Assembly (NCBI RefSeq): GCF_020149765.1 | Contig: NZ_CP083809.1 | Coordinates: forward strand, 2,914,001 to 2,978,000 | Origin: Pantoea agglomerans | Lineage (GTDB): Bacteria > Pseudomonadota > Gammaproteobacteria > Enterobacterales > Enterobacteriaceae | DNA: 64,000 nucleotides | Direction: 5' to 3' | Part shown: positions 8,233-17,417 of the stretch, piece after piece | Layout: the number at the start of each line of letters is the position of its first letter | How positions within the stretch are numbered: the first letter of the stretch is position 1 | Notes under the pieces: model-generated | Databases searched by the model: none | The model's input: the letters and a program-made list of their open reading frames with translations, nothing else | What the model was told of the DNA's origin: nothing | Position numbers and translations under genes: made by a program

Positions 8233-9543
8233 ATGGAAACCACCTCTGCACCAATCAACACGGTTCGCGCCCGGGCTGGCGCGATCTTTCGCGTCACCTC
8301 GGGAAACTTTCTCGAGCAGTTCGACTTTTTTCTGTTCGGCTTTTACGCCACCTATATCGCGCACACCTTTTTTCCGGCGAGCAGCGAGTTTGCCTCGCTG
8401 ATGATGACCTTCGCCGTTTTCGGCGCAGGCTTCCTGATGCGTCCCATCGGGGCGGTGGTGCTGGGCGCCTATATCGATAAGGTGGGCAGACGCAAAGGGC
8501 TGATCTTTACCCTCTCGATTATGGCGACCGGCACCTTCCTCATCGTGCTGATCCCTTCCTATGCGGCGATCGGCTACTGGGCGCCGCTGATTGTGCTGGT
8601 GGGCCGGTTGCTGCAGGGCTTCTCCGCCGGCGCGGAGCTGGGCGGCGTCTCGGTTTATCTCTCTGAAATCGCCACGCCCGGCAAAAAAGGCTTCTATACC
8701 AGCTGGCAATCCGGTAGCCAGCAGGTGGCCATTATGGTGGCGGCGGCGATGGGTTTCGCCCTTAACGCCCTGATGGATGAGAGCGCGATTCGCGAATGGG
8801 GATGGCGCATTCCTTTCCTGTTCGGCTGCCTGATCGTGCCCTTTATCTTCTTCCTGCGCCGCAATCTGGAAGAGACGGCGGAGTTCAGCGCGCGCCGTCA
8901 GCATCCTGAGATGCGCCAGGTGTTCAGGACGCTGCTCGGCAACTGGAAAACCGTGATAGCGGGCATGCTGATGGTGGCGATGACCACCACCGCCTTCTAT
9001 CTGATCACCGTCTATGCGCCGACCTTCGGCAAAAAAGTGTTGATGCTCAGCGCCTCGGACAGCCTGCTGGTCACGCTGCTGGTGGCGGTATCCAACTTTA
9101 TCTGGCTGCCGATTGGCGGGGCGATCTCCGATCGCTACGGGCGTAAGCCGGTGCTGGTCACCATGGCGCTGATCGCCATCGCCACCTCCTACCCTGCCCT
9201 TAAGTATCTGGCGGCCGATCCGAGCTTCTACTCGATGCTGGGCGTGCTGCTGTGGCTCTCGTTTATTTACGGGCTCTATAACGGCGCCATGATCCCGGCG
9301 TTAACGGAAATCATGCCGGTCTCCGTACGCGTTGCGGGCTTCTCGCTCGCCTACAGCCTTGCCACCGCGCTGTTTGGCGGCTTTACGCCCGCCATCTCCA
9401 CCGCGCTGATTGAAGTGACCGGCGATAAAGCCGCGCCCGGTTTATGGATGAGCTTTGCCGCCGTCTGCGCGCTGCTGGCGACCCTGTTTCTCTATAAGCA
9501 AGAGGCGGTCCATCATCACGCCGCTAAAAAAACCTTTGGTTAA
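8233..9543 (+). CDS. Citrate/tricarballylate-type proton symporter (MFS, MHS family)
   Basis: This 436-residue 12-segment transporter begins [23 protein letters not shown], as in Klebsiella CitA and Salmonella TcuC. MFS signature loops are seen at DKVGRRKG (between segments 2 and 3) and SDRYGRKP (between 8 and 9); [27 protein letters not shown] and [10 protein letters not shown] are near-identical to CitA. These relatives co-transport citrate or tricarballylate with protons. It is followed 10 bp later by a ModA-like binding protein and then a convergent LysR gene. The oxidoreductases TcuA/TcuB are absent, so the true substrate (citrate, tricarballylate, aconitate or similar) is open. Confidence 0.85.
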   Translation: METTSAPINTVRARAGAIFRVTSGNFLEQFDFFLFGFYATYIAHTFFPASSEFASLMMTFAVFGAGFLMRPIGAVVLGAYIDKVGRRKGLIFTLSIMATGTFLIVLIPSYAAIGYWAPLIVLVGRLLQGFSAGAELGGVSVYLSEIATPGKKGFYTSWQSGSQQVAIMVAAAMGFALNALMDESAIREWGWRIPFLFGCLIVPFIFFLRRNLEETAEFSARRQHPEMRQVFRTLLGNWKTVIAGMLMVAMTTTAFYLITVYAPTFGKKVLMLSASDSLLVTLLVAVSNFIWLPIGGAISDRYGRKPVLVTMALIAIATSYPALKYLAADPSFYSMLGVLLWLSFIYGLYNGAMIPALTEIMPVSVRVAGFSLAYSLATALFGGFTPAISTALIEVTGDKAAPGLWMSFAAVCALLATLFLYKQEAVHHHAAKKTFG

Positions 9544-9553
9544 GGAAAAACAG

Positions 9554-10330
9554 ATGAAAAGAGTGTTACCCCGCCTGCTGCTGATCGCGCCGCTCTGCGT
9601 GATGAGCTGGGATGCATCGGCAAAAGAGATCACGGTGATGATCTCAGGCGGCTTCAAGGCCGCATGGGAGAAGCTAAACCCCGCCTTCGCCGCCGATAAA
9701 GGTTATACCATCAGAACGGTGCCCGGCCCGTCGATGGGCCAGTCGCCGGAGGCGATCCCTAACCGGTTAGCCGCCGGCGAAAAAGCGGACGTCATTATTA
9801 TGGTCGGCTACGCGCTGGACAAGCTCGACAAAGAGGGGCGCCTGCTGCCCGGCTCGCGCACCGAGCTTGCCGATTCAAAAATCGGCGCGGTAGTGAAAAA
9901 AGGCGACGCCGTGCCCGACATTAGCACGGTAAACGCGCTCAGGGCGACGCTGCTGAAAGCGCACTCTGTCGCCTATTCTGACAGCGCCAGCGGAAAATAT
10001 GTTGAGTCGACGCTGTTTAATAAACTGGGCATCGCTGAGCAGCTGAAGCCGAAAGCGAAGATGATTGAGAAAACCCCGGTGGCGCAAAGCGTCGCCAGCG
10101 GCCGTTACCAGATCGGTTTCCAGCAGGTCAGCGAACTGCTGCCGGTGGCCGGCGTAACCTTTATCGGCAAGCTCCCGGAGGAGATGCAGTATGTGACCCG
10201 CTTTGCCGGCGCGGTCTCCAGCCGCTCTACCCAGCCGGAAGAGGCGAAAGCGCTGCTGGCCTATCTTTCTTCGCCAGAGGTGCAGCAGCAGATTCAGGCA
10301 ACCGGCCTGGATTCCGTTAGCGGCCGTTAG
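9554..10330 (+). CDS. ModA-like periplasmic binding protein (PBP type 2)
   Basis: This encodes 258 residues with a signal peptide of about 24 (MKRVLPRLLLIAPLCVMSWDASA). The mature part has the ITVMISGGFKAAWEKL start, a PSMGQSPEAIPNRLAAGEKADVIIMVGYALDKL block and a SDSASGKYVESTLFNKLGI hinge strand, all as in ModA-type proteins. True ModA binds molybdate for ModBC, but here the gene is translationally close (10 bp) to an MFS symporter, and no ABC permease or ATPase is nearby. It could capture an organic acid or act as a sensor or scavenger. TAAGGA precedes the ATG; an earlier in-frame start inside the symporter gene is unlikely because it would remove the signal peptide from the N-terminus. Confidence 0.8.
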   Translation: MKRVLPRLLLIAPLCVMSWDASAKEITVMISGGFKAAWEKLNPAFAADKGYTIRTVPGPSMGQSPEAIPNRLAAGEKADVIIMVGYALDKLDKEGRLLPGSRTELADSKIGAVVKKGDAVPDISTVNALRATLLKAHSVAYSDSASGKYVESTLFNKLGIAEQLKPKAKMIEKTPVAQSVASGRYQIGFQQVSELLPVAGVTFIGKLPEEMQYVTRFAGAVSSRSTQPEEAKALLAYLSSPEVQQQIQATGLDSVSGR

Positions 10331-11243
10331 CCTGCCCCTCAGCCGCGTTTATCGCAATAATCATCGCCTCCAGCTCACCGGCAAGATGCGGCAGCTCTTG
10401 TCCGGTGCGCTTCACAATGCCAACCGTGCGGCGCACGGTTGGCTCATTCAGGGGAATGGTGGCTAAAAACGGATGTGCTGTTTTCGGCATCGCCATTCCC
10501 GGCACAGCGGCGATCCCCAGCCCGGCCTCTACCATGCCCAACAGCGTCGTGACGTGACGAGTTTCGCAGACGCTCGGCTTTTCCGGCTCGATGCCGCTCA
10601 GCGCCTGATCGAGCAGGTTGCGGTTGCCCGAGGATTTATCCAGCCAGACATAGGGCCAGCGATAAAACTCCCGCCAGCTCAGGCTCTTCCTGTCGGCGAG
10701 CGGATGGTTGCGCGGGCAGACGGCGACATAGGCCTCATCCACCAGCGGCAAAAATCTGACATCCGGCTGCGGCGCGCCGGTAAAGCTCAGGCCGAAATCG
10801 GCCTGGCCTGAGATTACCGCGTCGTAGACGTCGCCCGCGCTGGAATCGATCAGCCTGATACGCACGCGCGGATAGTGCAGCTGAAACTGCGCGATAACTT
10901 TGGGCATAAAATAGTAGGCGGCCGATGGCACGCAGGCGACGGTCACCAGGCCGGTTCGGTGCGGATTGAGATCCCCGACGTCGGCAATGGCGCTCTCGAG
11001 ATCCTTCAGCACCTGCTGCGCGCGAGGCGCGAAACTTCGGCCCGCCATGGTCAGGCTCACCCGCCGCGTGGTTCTTTCGAATAGCCTGACGCCAAGCGAC
11101 GTCTCTAACTTATCGATGCGGCGGCTCAGTGCCGGTTGAGAGAGATGAATCGCCTCCGCGGCGGCTTTAAAGCTCCTGAAGGTCACCAGAGCCTGAAAAG
11201 CGTAGAGATCGTTAAGGTCGACGTTTAACGTCATCGGCTTCAT
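10317..11243 (-). CDS. LysR-family transcriptional regulator next to the CitA-like symporter
   Basis: This 308-residue protein has an N-terminal winged HTH (about residues 10-68, with FKAAAEAIHLSQPALSRRIDKLE and GVRLFERTTRRVSLT) and a C-terminal LysR substrate domain (about 95-300). It is convergent with the ModA-like gene, their ends overlapping by 14 bp. It probably controls the symporter/binding-protein pair in response to its substrate. The effector is unknown. A second in-frame ATG nine bases into the gene is an alternative start. Confidence 0.83.
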   Translation of the reverse strand: MKPMTLNVDLNDLYAFQALVTFRSFKAAAEAIHLSQPALSRRIDKLETSLGVRLFERTTRRVSLTMAGRSFAPRAQQVLKDLESAIADVGDLNPHRTGLVTVACVPSAAYYFMPKVIAQFQLHYPRVRIRLIDSSAGDVYDAVISGQADFGLSFTGAPQPDVRFLPLVDEAYVAVCPRNHPLADRKSLSWREFYRWPYVWLDKSSGNRNLLDQALSGIEPEKPSVCETRHVTTLLGMVEAGLGIAAVPGMAMPKTAHPFLATIPLNEPTVRRTVGIVKRTGQELPHLAGELEAMIIAINAAEGQANGR

Positions 11244-11533
11244 ATCGCAGTAGGTTCCAGATTGACGGCGGTAAGCGCCTTATTCTACAGGGATATGCCG
11301 CCGTTGCGGGGATCTTTGCTGCAGCGTCGCCGCTATTCCGCCACGTTAATCCTCACCGCAGGCGACCAGGCCCGCCAAAAAACGCCGGCGGCCGGTCAGG
11401 TCTCGCGCTGGCTGGTGCAGAACGAGACCCCAACCGGACGATTGCTGGCGTAGCCGCAACAGCCGGTGCGTCGCCGCCCGCCCTGGGGTATAAAGGAGGC
11501 AGGCACATTTCTGCATACTGAGGCGGTGACGTG

Positions 11534-12157
11534 ATGACGGATGAAAAAAGAGGCATTACCAGCGAAGCGGAACTGGAAGCGATCTATGGCGCGGTCGCCA
11601 GACCTTCGCTAACCAAGGAGACCGACCATCTCCATCCCGCCTACCGCCCTTTTATCGAGGCCTCGCCTTTTGTGGCGCTGGCGACCTCGGGGCCGGGCGG
11701 GCTTGACGTCTCGCCACGGGGCGATCCGGCTGGCTTTATCACCATCGAAGATGCGAAGACGCTACTGCTGCCTGACCGACGCGGCAACAACCGCATCGAT
11801 AGCCTGCGCAATATTCTGCACGATAACCGCGTGGCGCTGCTTTTTCTGATCCCCGGCATTGGCGAAACCCTGCGGGTGAACGGCACGGCGGAGATCTGCA
11901 CCGATCCCGCGCTCCTCAGCCGCTTCGCCGTCAAGCGCCAGCTGCCGAAAACGGTGCTGCGCATCGCGGTGGAGCGCGTCTTTTTTCAGTGCAGCCGGGC
12001 GATTATTCGCGCAAAACTCTGGGACCCCGCCGCTCAGATCGCGCGTGACCGGCTGCCCACTCCGGGCACGATTCTGCATCAGCTTTCCCAGGCGGAAATT
12101 GACGGCGACGCCTATGACCAGGCGCTGCCCGATCGCTTAAAGAGCACCCTTTACTGA
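11534..12157 (+). CDS. Pyridoxamine 5'-phosphate oxidase-like FMN-binding protein (MSMEG_1061-type)
   Basis: This encodes 207 residues. The split-barrel PNPOx-like fold is suggested by ASPFVALATSGPGGLDVSPRGDPAGFI (about 45-70), LLLPDRRGNNRIDSLRNIL (about 80-98), VALLFLIPGIGETLRVNG (about 105-122) and the VERVFFQCSRAIIRAKLW segment near 147-165. These match the MSMEG_1061 subfamily, which contains FMN/F420 oxidoreductases of unknown substrate. True PNP oxidase activity is unlikely. A GTG one codon upstream is possible; the ATG is chosen for spacing. It stands alone between a LysR gene and mdcR. Confidence 0.75.
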   Translation: MTDEKRGITSEAELEAIYGAVARPSLTKETDHLHPAYRPFIEASPFVALATSGPGGLDVSPRGDPAGFITIEDAKTLLLPDRRGNNRIDSLRNILHDNRVALLFLIPGIGETLRVNGTAEICTDPALLSRFAVKRQLPKTVLRIAVERVFFQCSRAIIRAKLWDPAAQIARDRLPTPGTILHQLSQAEIDGDAYDQALPDRLKSTLY

Positions 12158-12243
12158 GCCTGGGCGGCGCGCCGGGCTTTGCATCTTCTGTGGCGTCAGG
12201 ATTACCATTTACGCTTCGGTTAAGGAGACCCGCGAGGATAACA

Positions 12244-13179
12244 ATGCGCAACGATATCAATCAGGAGATTACCTTCCGCAAGCTCAGCGTGTTTATGATG
12301 TTTATGAGCAAAGGCAATATTGCGCGCACGGCGGAGGCGCTCGATCTGAGCAGCGTCAGCGTGCATCGTGCGCTGCACACGCTGGAAGAGGGAATCAACT
12401 GCCCGCTGTTTATCCATAAGGGACGCAATCTGGTGCCGCTGCCCGCCGCCTGGACGCTGCTGGAGTATTGTCAGGATGTCACCGCGCTGATGAGCAAAGG
12501 CATCGAAGAGGCAAGGCAGGTAGCGGGCGTCGGCTGTGGCCGCCTGCGCATCGGCACGCTCTACTCGCTTACGCTGGAGACCATTCCCCGCCTGATTATG
12601 GGCATGAAGCTGCGGCGGCCCGCGCTTGAGCTCGATCTCACCATGGGCTCCAACCAGATGCTGCTGAATATGCTTGAGGATGACGCGCTCGATGCGATTC
12701 TCATCGCCACCGACAGCGGCCAGCTCAGCGGCGCGAATTTCGATGTGATCCCGCTGTTTCACGATGATATTTTTCTCGCCGCGCCGGCGGGTGAAAAGCT
12801 CGATACCACGCAGGAGGCGGATCTGCGCGACTACGCCGATCGCGATTTCGTCTCGCTGGCGGAAGGCTTCGCCACCTACGCCGGATTTCAGGAAGCGTTT
12901 CAGGTGGCGGGATTCGAACCGCGCATCGTCACCAAAGTGAATGATATCTTCTCGCTGATAAGCCTGGTGCAGGCGGGCATGGGCTTCTCGCTGATCCCCG
13001 GCCGCATGAGAAAGGCCTATGAGAGCAGCGTGCAGCTGGTCAGGCTGGCAGAGCCTTACCAGATGCACCAGCTGGTTTCCATCGTCTACTCACACCATCG
13101 CGAGCGCGATCAGGATCTGCTGGCGCTGGCCGCGGAAGGCCGCATGTACGCGCGCAGCCTTAGCGGCTCAGCCGCGTAG
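12244..13179 (+). CDS. mdcR: LysR-family activator of malonate decarboxylase genes, MdcR
   Basis: This 311-residue protein has an N-terminal HTH (about 10-68: MSKGNIARTAEALDLSSVSVHRALHTLEEG, then CPLFIHKGRNLVPL), which is distinctive of MdcR-type LysR proteins, and an effector domain. GAGGATAAC precedes the ATG. It is convergent with mdcH, their ends overlapping by 20 bp, which places it at the distal end of the mdc operon. MdcR in Klebsiella activates mdc transcription with malonate. Family and context agree, so the assignment is strong though not tested. Confidence 0.88.
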   Translation: MRNDINQEITFRKLSVFMMFMSKGNIARTAEALDLSSVSVHRALHTLEEGINCPLFIHKGRNLVPLPAAWTLLEYCQDVTALMSKGIEEARQVAGVGCGRLRIGTLYSLTLETIPRLIMGMKLRRPALELDLTMGSNQMLLNMLEDDALDAILIATDSGQLSGANFDVIPLFHDDIFLAAPAGEKLDTTQEADLRDYADRDFVSLAEGFATYAGFQEAFQVAGFEPRIVTKVNDIFSLISLVQAGMGFSLIPGRMRKAYESSVQLVRLAEPYQMHQLVSIVYSHHRERDQDLLALAAEGRMYARSLSGSAA

Positions 13180-14062
13180 CCAGGTGACGCGCAACCTCAA
13201 CGCTGTTGCGCGCCATGCAGATCGCCTCGCCCTGCCAGCCCGCCTGAAGCGTCAGCCCGGTCAGCACATTGCCCGGCGGCATCTCAATCGCCAGCCTGGC
13301 GTCGCGCTGATTGGCGGCGATAACCGCGTCGTTCCACTGCACGGTGCGCGCCATATTGTACGCCAGATCGTCGGCGATTCTGGCCGGCTCCCAGATCACG
13401 CGCCCGCTGGAGCCGCTCAGGTAGGCGCACGCGGGCCGCGACAGCGAGACCGAGGCGAAGGCGCTGGCCAGCTCGGCGGCGGGCTTATCCAGCAGCGCGC
13501 AGTGGGACGGCACGCTGACCGCCAGCCGCGTCGCCTTGCTGGCGCCTGCGTCGAGCGCCTTTTGCGCCACCGCCGCCATATCCTCGTCGCGTCCGGCGAT
13601 CACCGTCTGGGTCTCCGCATTGATATTGGCGATATAGGTATTGCTGCCCACCATCAGCTTTTCCAGCCGGGTTAGCGTCAGGCCGACGATAGCGGTCAGG
13701 CCGTAGCCGTGGGGATAAGCGCGCTCCATCAGATCGCCGCGCAGCGCCACCAGCCGCAGCGCGTCGGCGAAATCGAGCGCCCCTGCCACCACGGCGGCGG
13801 GATAGGCACCGATCGACAAGCCGCTGACAATATCCGGCTTCACGCCGTTTCTGATCAGCTCGCGCGCCCAGGCGACGCCGACGATCAGCAAGCAGAGCTG
13901 CACCGCGCGGGTGTGGCGCAGCGACTCGGCGCTGTCGAGCGCGTCGGTCTCCTCCCCCAGCACCGCGCGCACGCTGCTCAGCAGCGCGTCGCCATCGGGC
14001 AGATTGCCCAGCATGCCGGGACGCTGCGTGCCCTGGCCGGGAAAGGTAAAGAGTATTTTCAT
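13160..14062 (-). CDS. mdcH: Malonate decarboxylase subunit epsilon (malonyl-CoA:ACP transacylase type), MdcH
   Basis: This 300-residue acyltransferase has the FabD-like start FTFPGQGTQRPGM, the nucleophile elbow GLSIGAYPAA (Ser near residue 87) and SVPSHCALLDKP with the catalytic His near 190. MdcH transfers malonyl from malonyl-CoA to the special acyl carrier MdcC, priming the enzyme cycle. The start ATG overlaps the mdcG stop (ATGA), and an upstream in-frame extension belongs to mdcG. It is the last gene of the operon. Confidence 0.9.
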   Translation of the reverse strand: MKILFTFPGQGTQRPGMLGNLPDGDALLSSVRAVLGEETDALDSAESLRHTRAVQLCLLIVGVAWARELIRNGVKPDIVSGLSIGAYPAAVVAGALDFADALRLVALRGDLMERAYPHGYGLTAIVGLTLTRLEKLMVGSNTYIANINAETQTVIAGRDEDMAAVAQKALDAGASKATRLAVSVPSHCALLDKPAAELASAFASVSLSRPACAYLSGSSGRVIWEPARIADDLAYNMARTVQWNDAVIAANQRDARLAIEMPPGNVLTGLTLQAGWQGEAICMARNSVEVARHLATRLSR

Positions 14063-14679
14063 AAAGTCTCCCTGCTCCAGGGTGAGGTGGTCAGCAGCGG
14101 GCCAGCGGCGGTTTTTACCAGCGCGCGCCCGTCGCGCAGCCACTCGCTGAGCGCGAAGGCGCCTGACGGCGTTTCAACCTGGGTATCGACGCGGCACGGC
14201 AGCCTCTCCGTCTGCGCCTGCCACTGCTGTAAAAGGTCGCGCGCCAGCGGCTGCGGCGCGCGGATGGTTAAGTCGAGATCGCTGCCGGAATGCAGCACCG
14301 GAATAGCCGTCGCCAGCGCGTAGCCGACGCTGCCGGTAATGCCCCAGCGCCAGGGCCAGCTCAGCTCGCTGAGCGCGAGCGCCGCCTGCACCGGGGGAAA
14401 AGCCACAAACGGCGACGCCAGCAGGCAGGCGCGCTCGGCGACCCTTTCCGGCGTGGTGACGCGCAGGATATCCGCCGCCTGCACCCAGGCGGCGGCCCGC
14501 TGCTCCCGCCGCGCGCCGCGCACGCCGACCGGAATGCGATCCGCCCTAACGACATCGCGCCGCACCACCACCGGCAATCCGGCGTGCCACTGCTCGCTGA
14601 CCCACCCCTCGTTTACCGACAGCAGTGCGCTATCGGCGCGAAGCCAGAGGAGATCGTGAGGGCGTGGCGTCAGCGTCAT
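14059..14679 (-). CDS. mdcG: Phosphoribosyl-dephospho-CoA transferase, MdcG
   Basis: This 206-residue protein has the nucleotidyltransferase signature GSVGYALATA...HSGSDLDLTIRAPQ (about 114-142). MdcG attaches the 2'-(5''-triphosphoribosyl)-3'-dephospho-CoA group made by MdcB to the serine of MdcC. It starts two bases after the mdcF stop and overlaps mdcH by 4 bp, so the genes are translationally coupled. The length fits the family. Confidence 0.9.
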   Translation of the reverse strand: MTLTPRPHDLLWLRADSALLSVNEGWVSEQWHAGLPVVVRRDVVRADRIPVGVRGARREQRAAAWVQAADILRVTTPERVAERACLLASPFVAFPPVQAALALSELSWPWRWGITGSVGYALATAIPVLHSGSDLDLTIRAPQPLARDLLQQWQAQTERLPCRVDTQVETPSGAFALSEWLRDGRALVKTAAGPLLTTSPWSRETL

Positions 14680-14680
14680 A

Positions 14681-15640
14681 TCAAATACCTGAAGTCAGAG
14701 TAATAAACAGCGGCAGGGAAAGAATACACAGGATCGAGCTGAGCAGCAGCACCGCCTCCGCATCGGGCGACTGCACGCCAAAGCGGTTGCCGAAAACCAC
14801 GCCGAAGAAACCGGCAGAGAGCGCGATCATCAGGATGGCGGTAATGGCAACCGGGCCGCTCAGGCCGAGCGCGAGCACAACTCCCCAGGCGATAAAGGGC
14901 TGAACCAGCAGTTTGACGACGGTGCCGACGCCAACCACCGCGTTGAGTTTCAGCTTACGCGCCGAGAGGATCACACCGGTCAGGAACAGCGCAGCCGCCG
15001 TGGCCGCCAGTCCCAGCGGTTTAATCGCCGACAGCACCAGATCCGGCATGGTAATACCGATGGCCGATAGCACCACACCCACCAGCGGGCCAAGCACGAT
15101 CGGTTTTTTCACCGAACGCCACATCAGCACCGGCAGCATGGCAAGCGTTGATCCCTGGTTCTCGCCCGCGGTGCGCGCCTTTTCGCGCTCCAGAATCAGC
15201 AGGCAAAGCGGCGTCAGCAGAACGGAACCGCAGGCGATGGATATCGCCACAGAGAGCGAGGTGGTGGCGTTTTCACCCAGTACGCTGCCAAGGATCGGCA
15301 GGCCCAGCGCGGCATAGTTTGGCAGCGCTACGGTCAGGGTCAGCACGGCAGCATCCTGGGGCGATTTTTTAAAGACTTTGGTCGCCATAAAATAGATAAA
15401 CGCATAGGTAATCCACATGGCGCCGGTAATAACCACAATCAGCGGCCACTGCGCCACTATTCCCGGCCAGGAGGTCTGTACCGTGGCGCTGAACAGCGCG
15501 GCAGGCAGCGCAAAGTCCATAACGAAGATATTTAGCAGCGAGACATTTTTATTGTCGACCATTCCCGCTTTACCGGCCCAGAAGCCGAGCAGCATGATGA
15601 CAAATATTGGCGCAAGGGCATGAACAATTGTGTAAATCAT
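14681..15640 (-). CDS. mdcF: Malonate transporter, auxin efflux carrier (AEC) family, MdcF
   Basis: This 319-residue membrane protein has about 10 hydrophobic segments in two halves: N-terminal IVHALAPIFVIMLLGFWAGKAGMVDN, then LPNYAALGLPILGSVLGENA with the AEC crossover sequence, and C-terminal ALSAGFFGVVFGNRFG. It matches MdcF of the Klebsiella mdc operon, which is proposed to import malonate. It follows mdcE after 143 bp that include a stable hairpin, so its level may be set separately from the enzyme subunits. Confidence 0.88.
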   Translation of the reverse strand: MIYTIVHALAPIFVIMLLGFWAGKAGMVDNKNVSLLNIFVMDFALPAALFSATVQTSWPGIVAQWPLIVVITGAMWITYAFIYFMATKVFKKSPQDAAVLTLTVALPNYAALGLPILGSVLGENATTSLSVAISIACGSVLLTPLCLLILEREKARTAGENQGSTLAMLPVLMWRSVKKPIVLGPLVGVVLSAIGITMPDLVLSAIKPLGLAATAAALFLTGVILSARKLKLNAVVGVGTVVKLLVQPFIAWGVVLALGLSGPVAITAILMIALSAGFFGVVFGNRFGVQSPDAEAVLLLSSILCILSLPLFITLTSGI

Positions 15641-15712
15641 AAATCACCTGTATTTAAGAAATAAGATTTCAGTCACGCGATGTTTATAATTTCTAAAAGC
15701 GGCCCCTGCGCC

Positions 15713-15732
15713 GGGGTGCAATGACGCACCCC
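15713..15732. repeat. Stable hairpin between mdcE and mdcF
   Basis: A 7-bp perfect stem GGGGTGC/GCACCCC lies in the only sizeable gap inside the mdc operon. On the coding (minus) strand no U-run follows, so it is more likely an RNA stability or partial-termination element than a full terminator. A run of nine T (15756-15764) lies on the plus strand just beyond. Confidence 0.5.
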
Positions 15733-15783
15733 GAACGGACCGTTTCCGGCAGGTCTTTTTTTTTATTTATTTAGTTACGGCTA

Positions 15784-16584
15784 TTACCAGGCTGCGCGCA
15801 TTCGCTCGCGCACCAAGGATGAGCTGCGGCGGTTTTCCGCGCCGAGCCGGGTTTTCAGGGAGGGATCCTGACGCGCATCGGCAATCGCCTTTTGCAGCGC
15901 AATCTCTACCTGCGCCAGATCGGCGTCGGACGGGGCGTCAGGATTGCCCACCGTCAGCAGATCGGCCAGCAGGCCCAGCGTGGCAAAGTTGCTGACGTCA
16001 TAGGCCATCGGCGGTATGGTCGCCGCCAGTTTCTCCAGCGCGTCAACCGTACGCAGCGTAATACGCGCTGCGGACTCTTTCCCCATCGCATGGACCAGTA
16101 CGCCCCGATCGTTAATGGCGATCAGGCGGTTCGCCTGGTAGCCGTGCGCCAGAAACGCCCCCGACATCGCCTTGCCAACGATCAGACCGATCACCGGATG
16201 GCCGGCGAGGCGCGCTTTGGCATAGGCACCGGCGGCACCCGCCAGCGCCTGATGAATGCCGAACGCCTCTTCGCGTCGGCCATAGGCCTGGCTCGGCACG
16301 TCAATCACCGCGATAATCGGGCGCTTCACGCTGCTGTTTTGATCCGCGTCGATGGTTTCATTCACCACCTTCGCCAGCGTCCAGCCCTCCAGCAGGCCCA
16401 CTTCGCCTTTGGCGGCGCGGGGATAGTGGTTGTTTGCATCGGGTACGACAGCGATCAGACGGACCGGCTCGCCGTTGAGTTCGCCATCGGCTACCTGAAC
16501 CGAGTCGCACAGGCCGCTGAGGCGCTGCGCATTAGGTGCCAGTTTTTCCAGCCAGGTCGCACCGCGGCTGATAGTCTGGGTCAT
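15784..16584 (-). CDS. mdcE: Malonate decarboxylase gamma subunit, MdcE
   Basis: This 266-residue crotonase/carboxyltransferase-fold protein has VIDVPSQAYGRREEAFGIHQALAGAAGAYAKARLAGHPVIGLIVGKAMSG-type motifs (here in short: PSQAYGRREE near 95 and GLIVGKAMSGAF near 150-161), as in MdcE. MdcD and MdcE together form the decarboxylase component that releases CO2 from malonyl-S-ACP. The ATG overlaps the mdcD TAA by one base (TAATG). The length is normal. Confidence 0.9.
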   Translation of the reverse strand: MTQTISRGATWLEKLAPNAQRLSGLCDSVQVADGELNGEPVRLIAVVPDANNHYPRAAKGEVGLLEGWTLAKVVNETIDADQNSSVKRPIIAVIDVPSQAYGRREEAFGIHQALAGAAGAYAKARLAGHPVIGLIVGKAMSGAFLAHGYQANRLIAINDRGVLVHAMGKESAARITLRTVDALEKLAATIPPMAYDVSNFATLGLLADLLTVGNPDAPSDADLAQVEIALQKAIADARQDPSLKTRLGAENRRSSSLVRERMRAAW

Positions 16585-17417
16585 TATTTATCCTCCCGGG
16601 CAAAAAGCTGTTTAATCTGCGCCGTATCCGCCTGCTGACGCGTATCGAAACCGGTCAGACGCGGCAGAAAGTCGGCATAGTTGTCGCTGCGATGCTGCGT
16701 CGGCACGCCCTTCTCGATAAAGCTGTTCATCGCGCTTTTCACGGCGTTGACGCCGTCATCGACCAGCGCATCGACCAGGCCGCTCGCATAGCGGATTTCA
16801 CCGCCGGTCATGCTCCAGATAAAGGGGCGGTCGCGCGAGTCATACTCGTCAATGCCCGCTTCCTGCTCGATAACCTGCGGGCCGTTCAGCCCCAGCCGCG
16901 CCTCGCGCGTCACAATCAGGTAGCTGCAGAGCGCGGCAGCAATCGACATGCCGCCGAAGCAGCCAACGGTGCCGGCGATAATGCCGATAACCGGCGTATA
17001 GCGGCGCAGATCGACAATCGCGGCGTGGATATCAGCAATCGCCGCCAGCCCCAGATTCGCCTCCTGCAGGCGCACGCCGCCGGTCTCCAGACAGAGCACC
17101 GCCTGGGTCGGAATGCCGTTGCGGTTGTCTTCCGCCGCCAGCTCCAGCGCCGCCGCCATTTTCGCGCCGGACACTTCGCCCATACTGCCGCCCTGGAAGG
17201 TGCCTTCGATGGCGATCACCACGGCGGACTGGCCGTTAATGGTGCCGCGCGCCACCACCATGCCGTCGTCGGACTGCGGCACGACGCCCTGCGGCGCCAG
17301 CCAGGGGGACATGATCCCCTCAAAGGGATCGAGCAGTTCGCGGTAGCTGCCTTCATCCAGCAGCGCATGGGCGCGCTCGCGGGCGAGCAGTTCGATAAAG
17401 CTGGGATCGTTACGCAT
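16584..17417 (-). CDS. mdcD: Malonate decarboxylase beta subunit, MdcD
   Basis: This 277-residue carboxyltransferase-fold subunit has SFIELLARERAHALLDEGSYREL at the start, ALCLETGGVRLQEANLGLAAIADIHA in the middle (short form: LETGGVRLQEAN, about 114-125) and GTVGCFGGMSIAAALCSY with the oxyanion glycines (about 151-168). It partners MdcE in decarboxylation. Its start lies inside the last codons of mdcC (8-bp overlap), a sign of translational coupling. Confidence 0.9.
   Translation of the reverse strand: MRNDPSFIELLARERAHALLDEGSYRELLDPFEGIMSPWLAPQGVVPQSDDGMVVARGTINGQSAVVIAIEGTFQGGSMGEVSGAKMAAALELAAEDNRNGIPTQAVLCLETGGVRLQEANLGLAAIADIHAAIVDLRRYTPVIGIIAGTVGCFGGMSIAAALCSYLIVTREARLGLNGPQVIEQEAGIDEYDSRDRPFIWSMTGGEIRYASGLVDALVDDGVNAVKSAMNSFIEKGVPTQHRSDNYADFLPRLTGFDTRQQADTAQIKQLFAREDK

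Noticed and set aside
15734..15764. Plus-strand terminator after a GACC/GGTC mini-stem followed by T9
   Set aside because: Only four base pairs and nothing is transcribed towards it on the plus strand.
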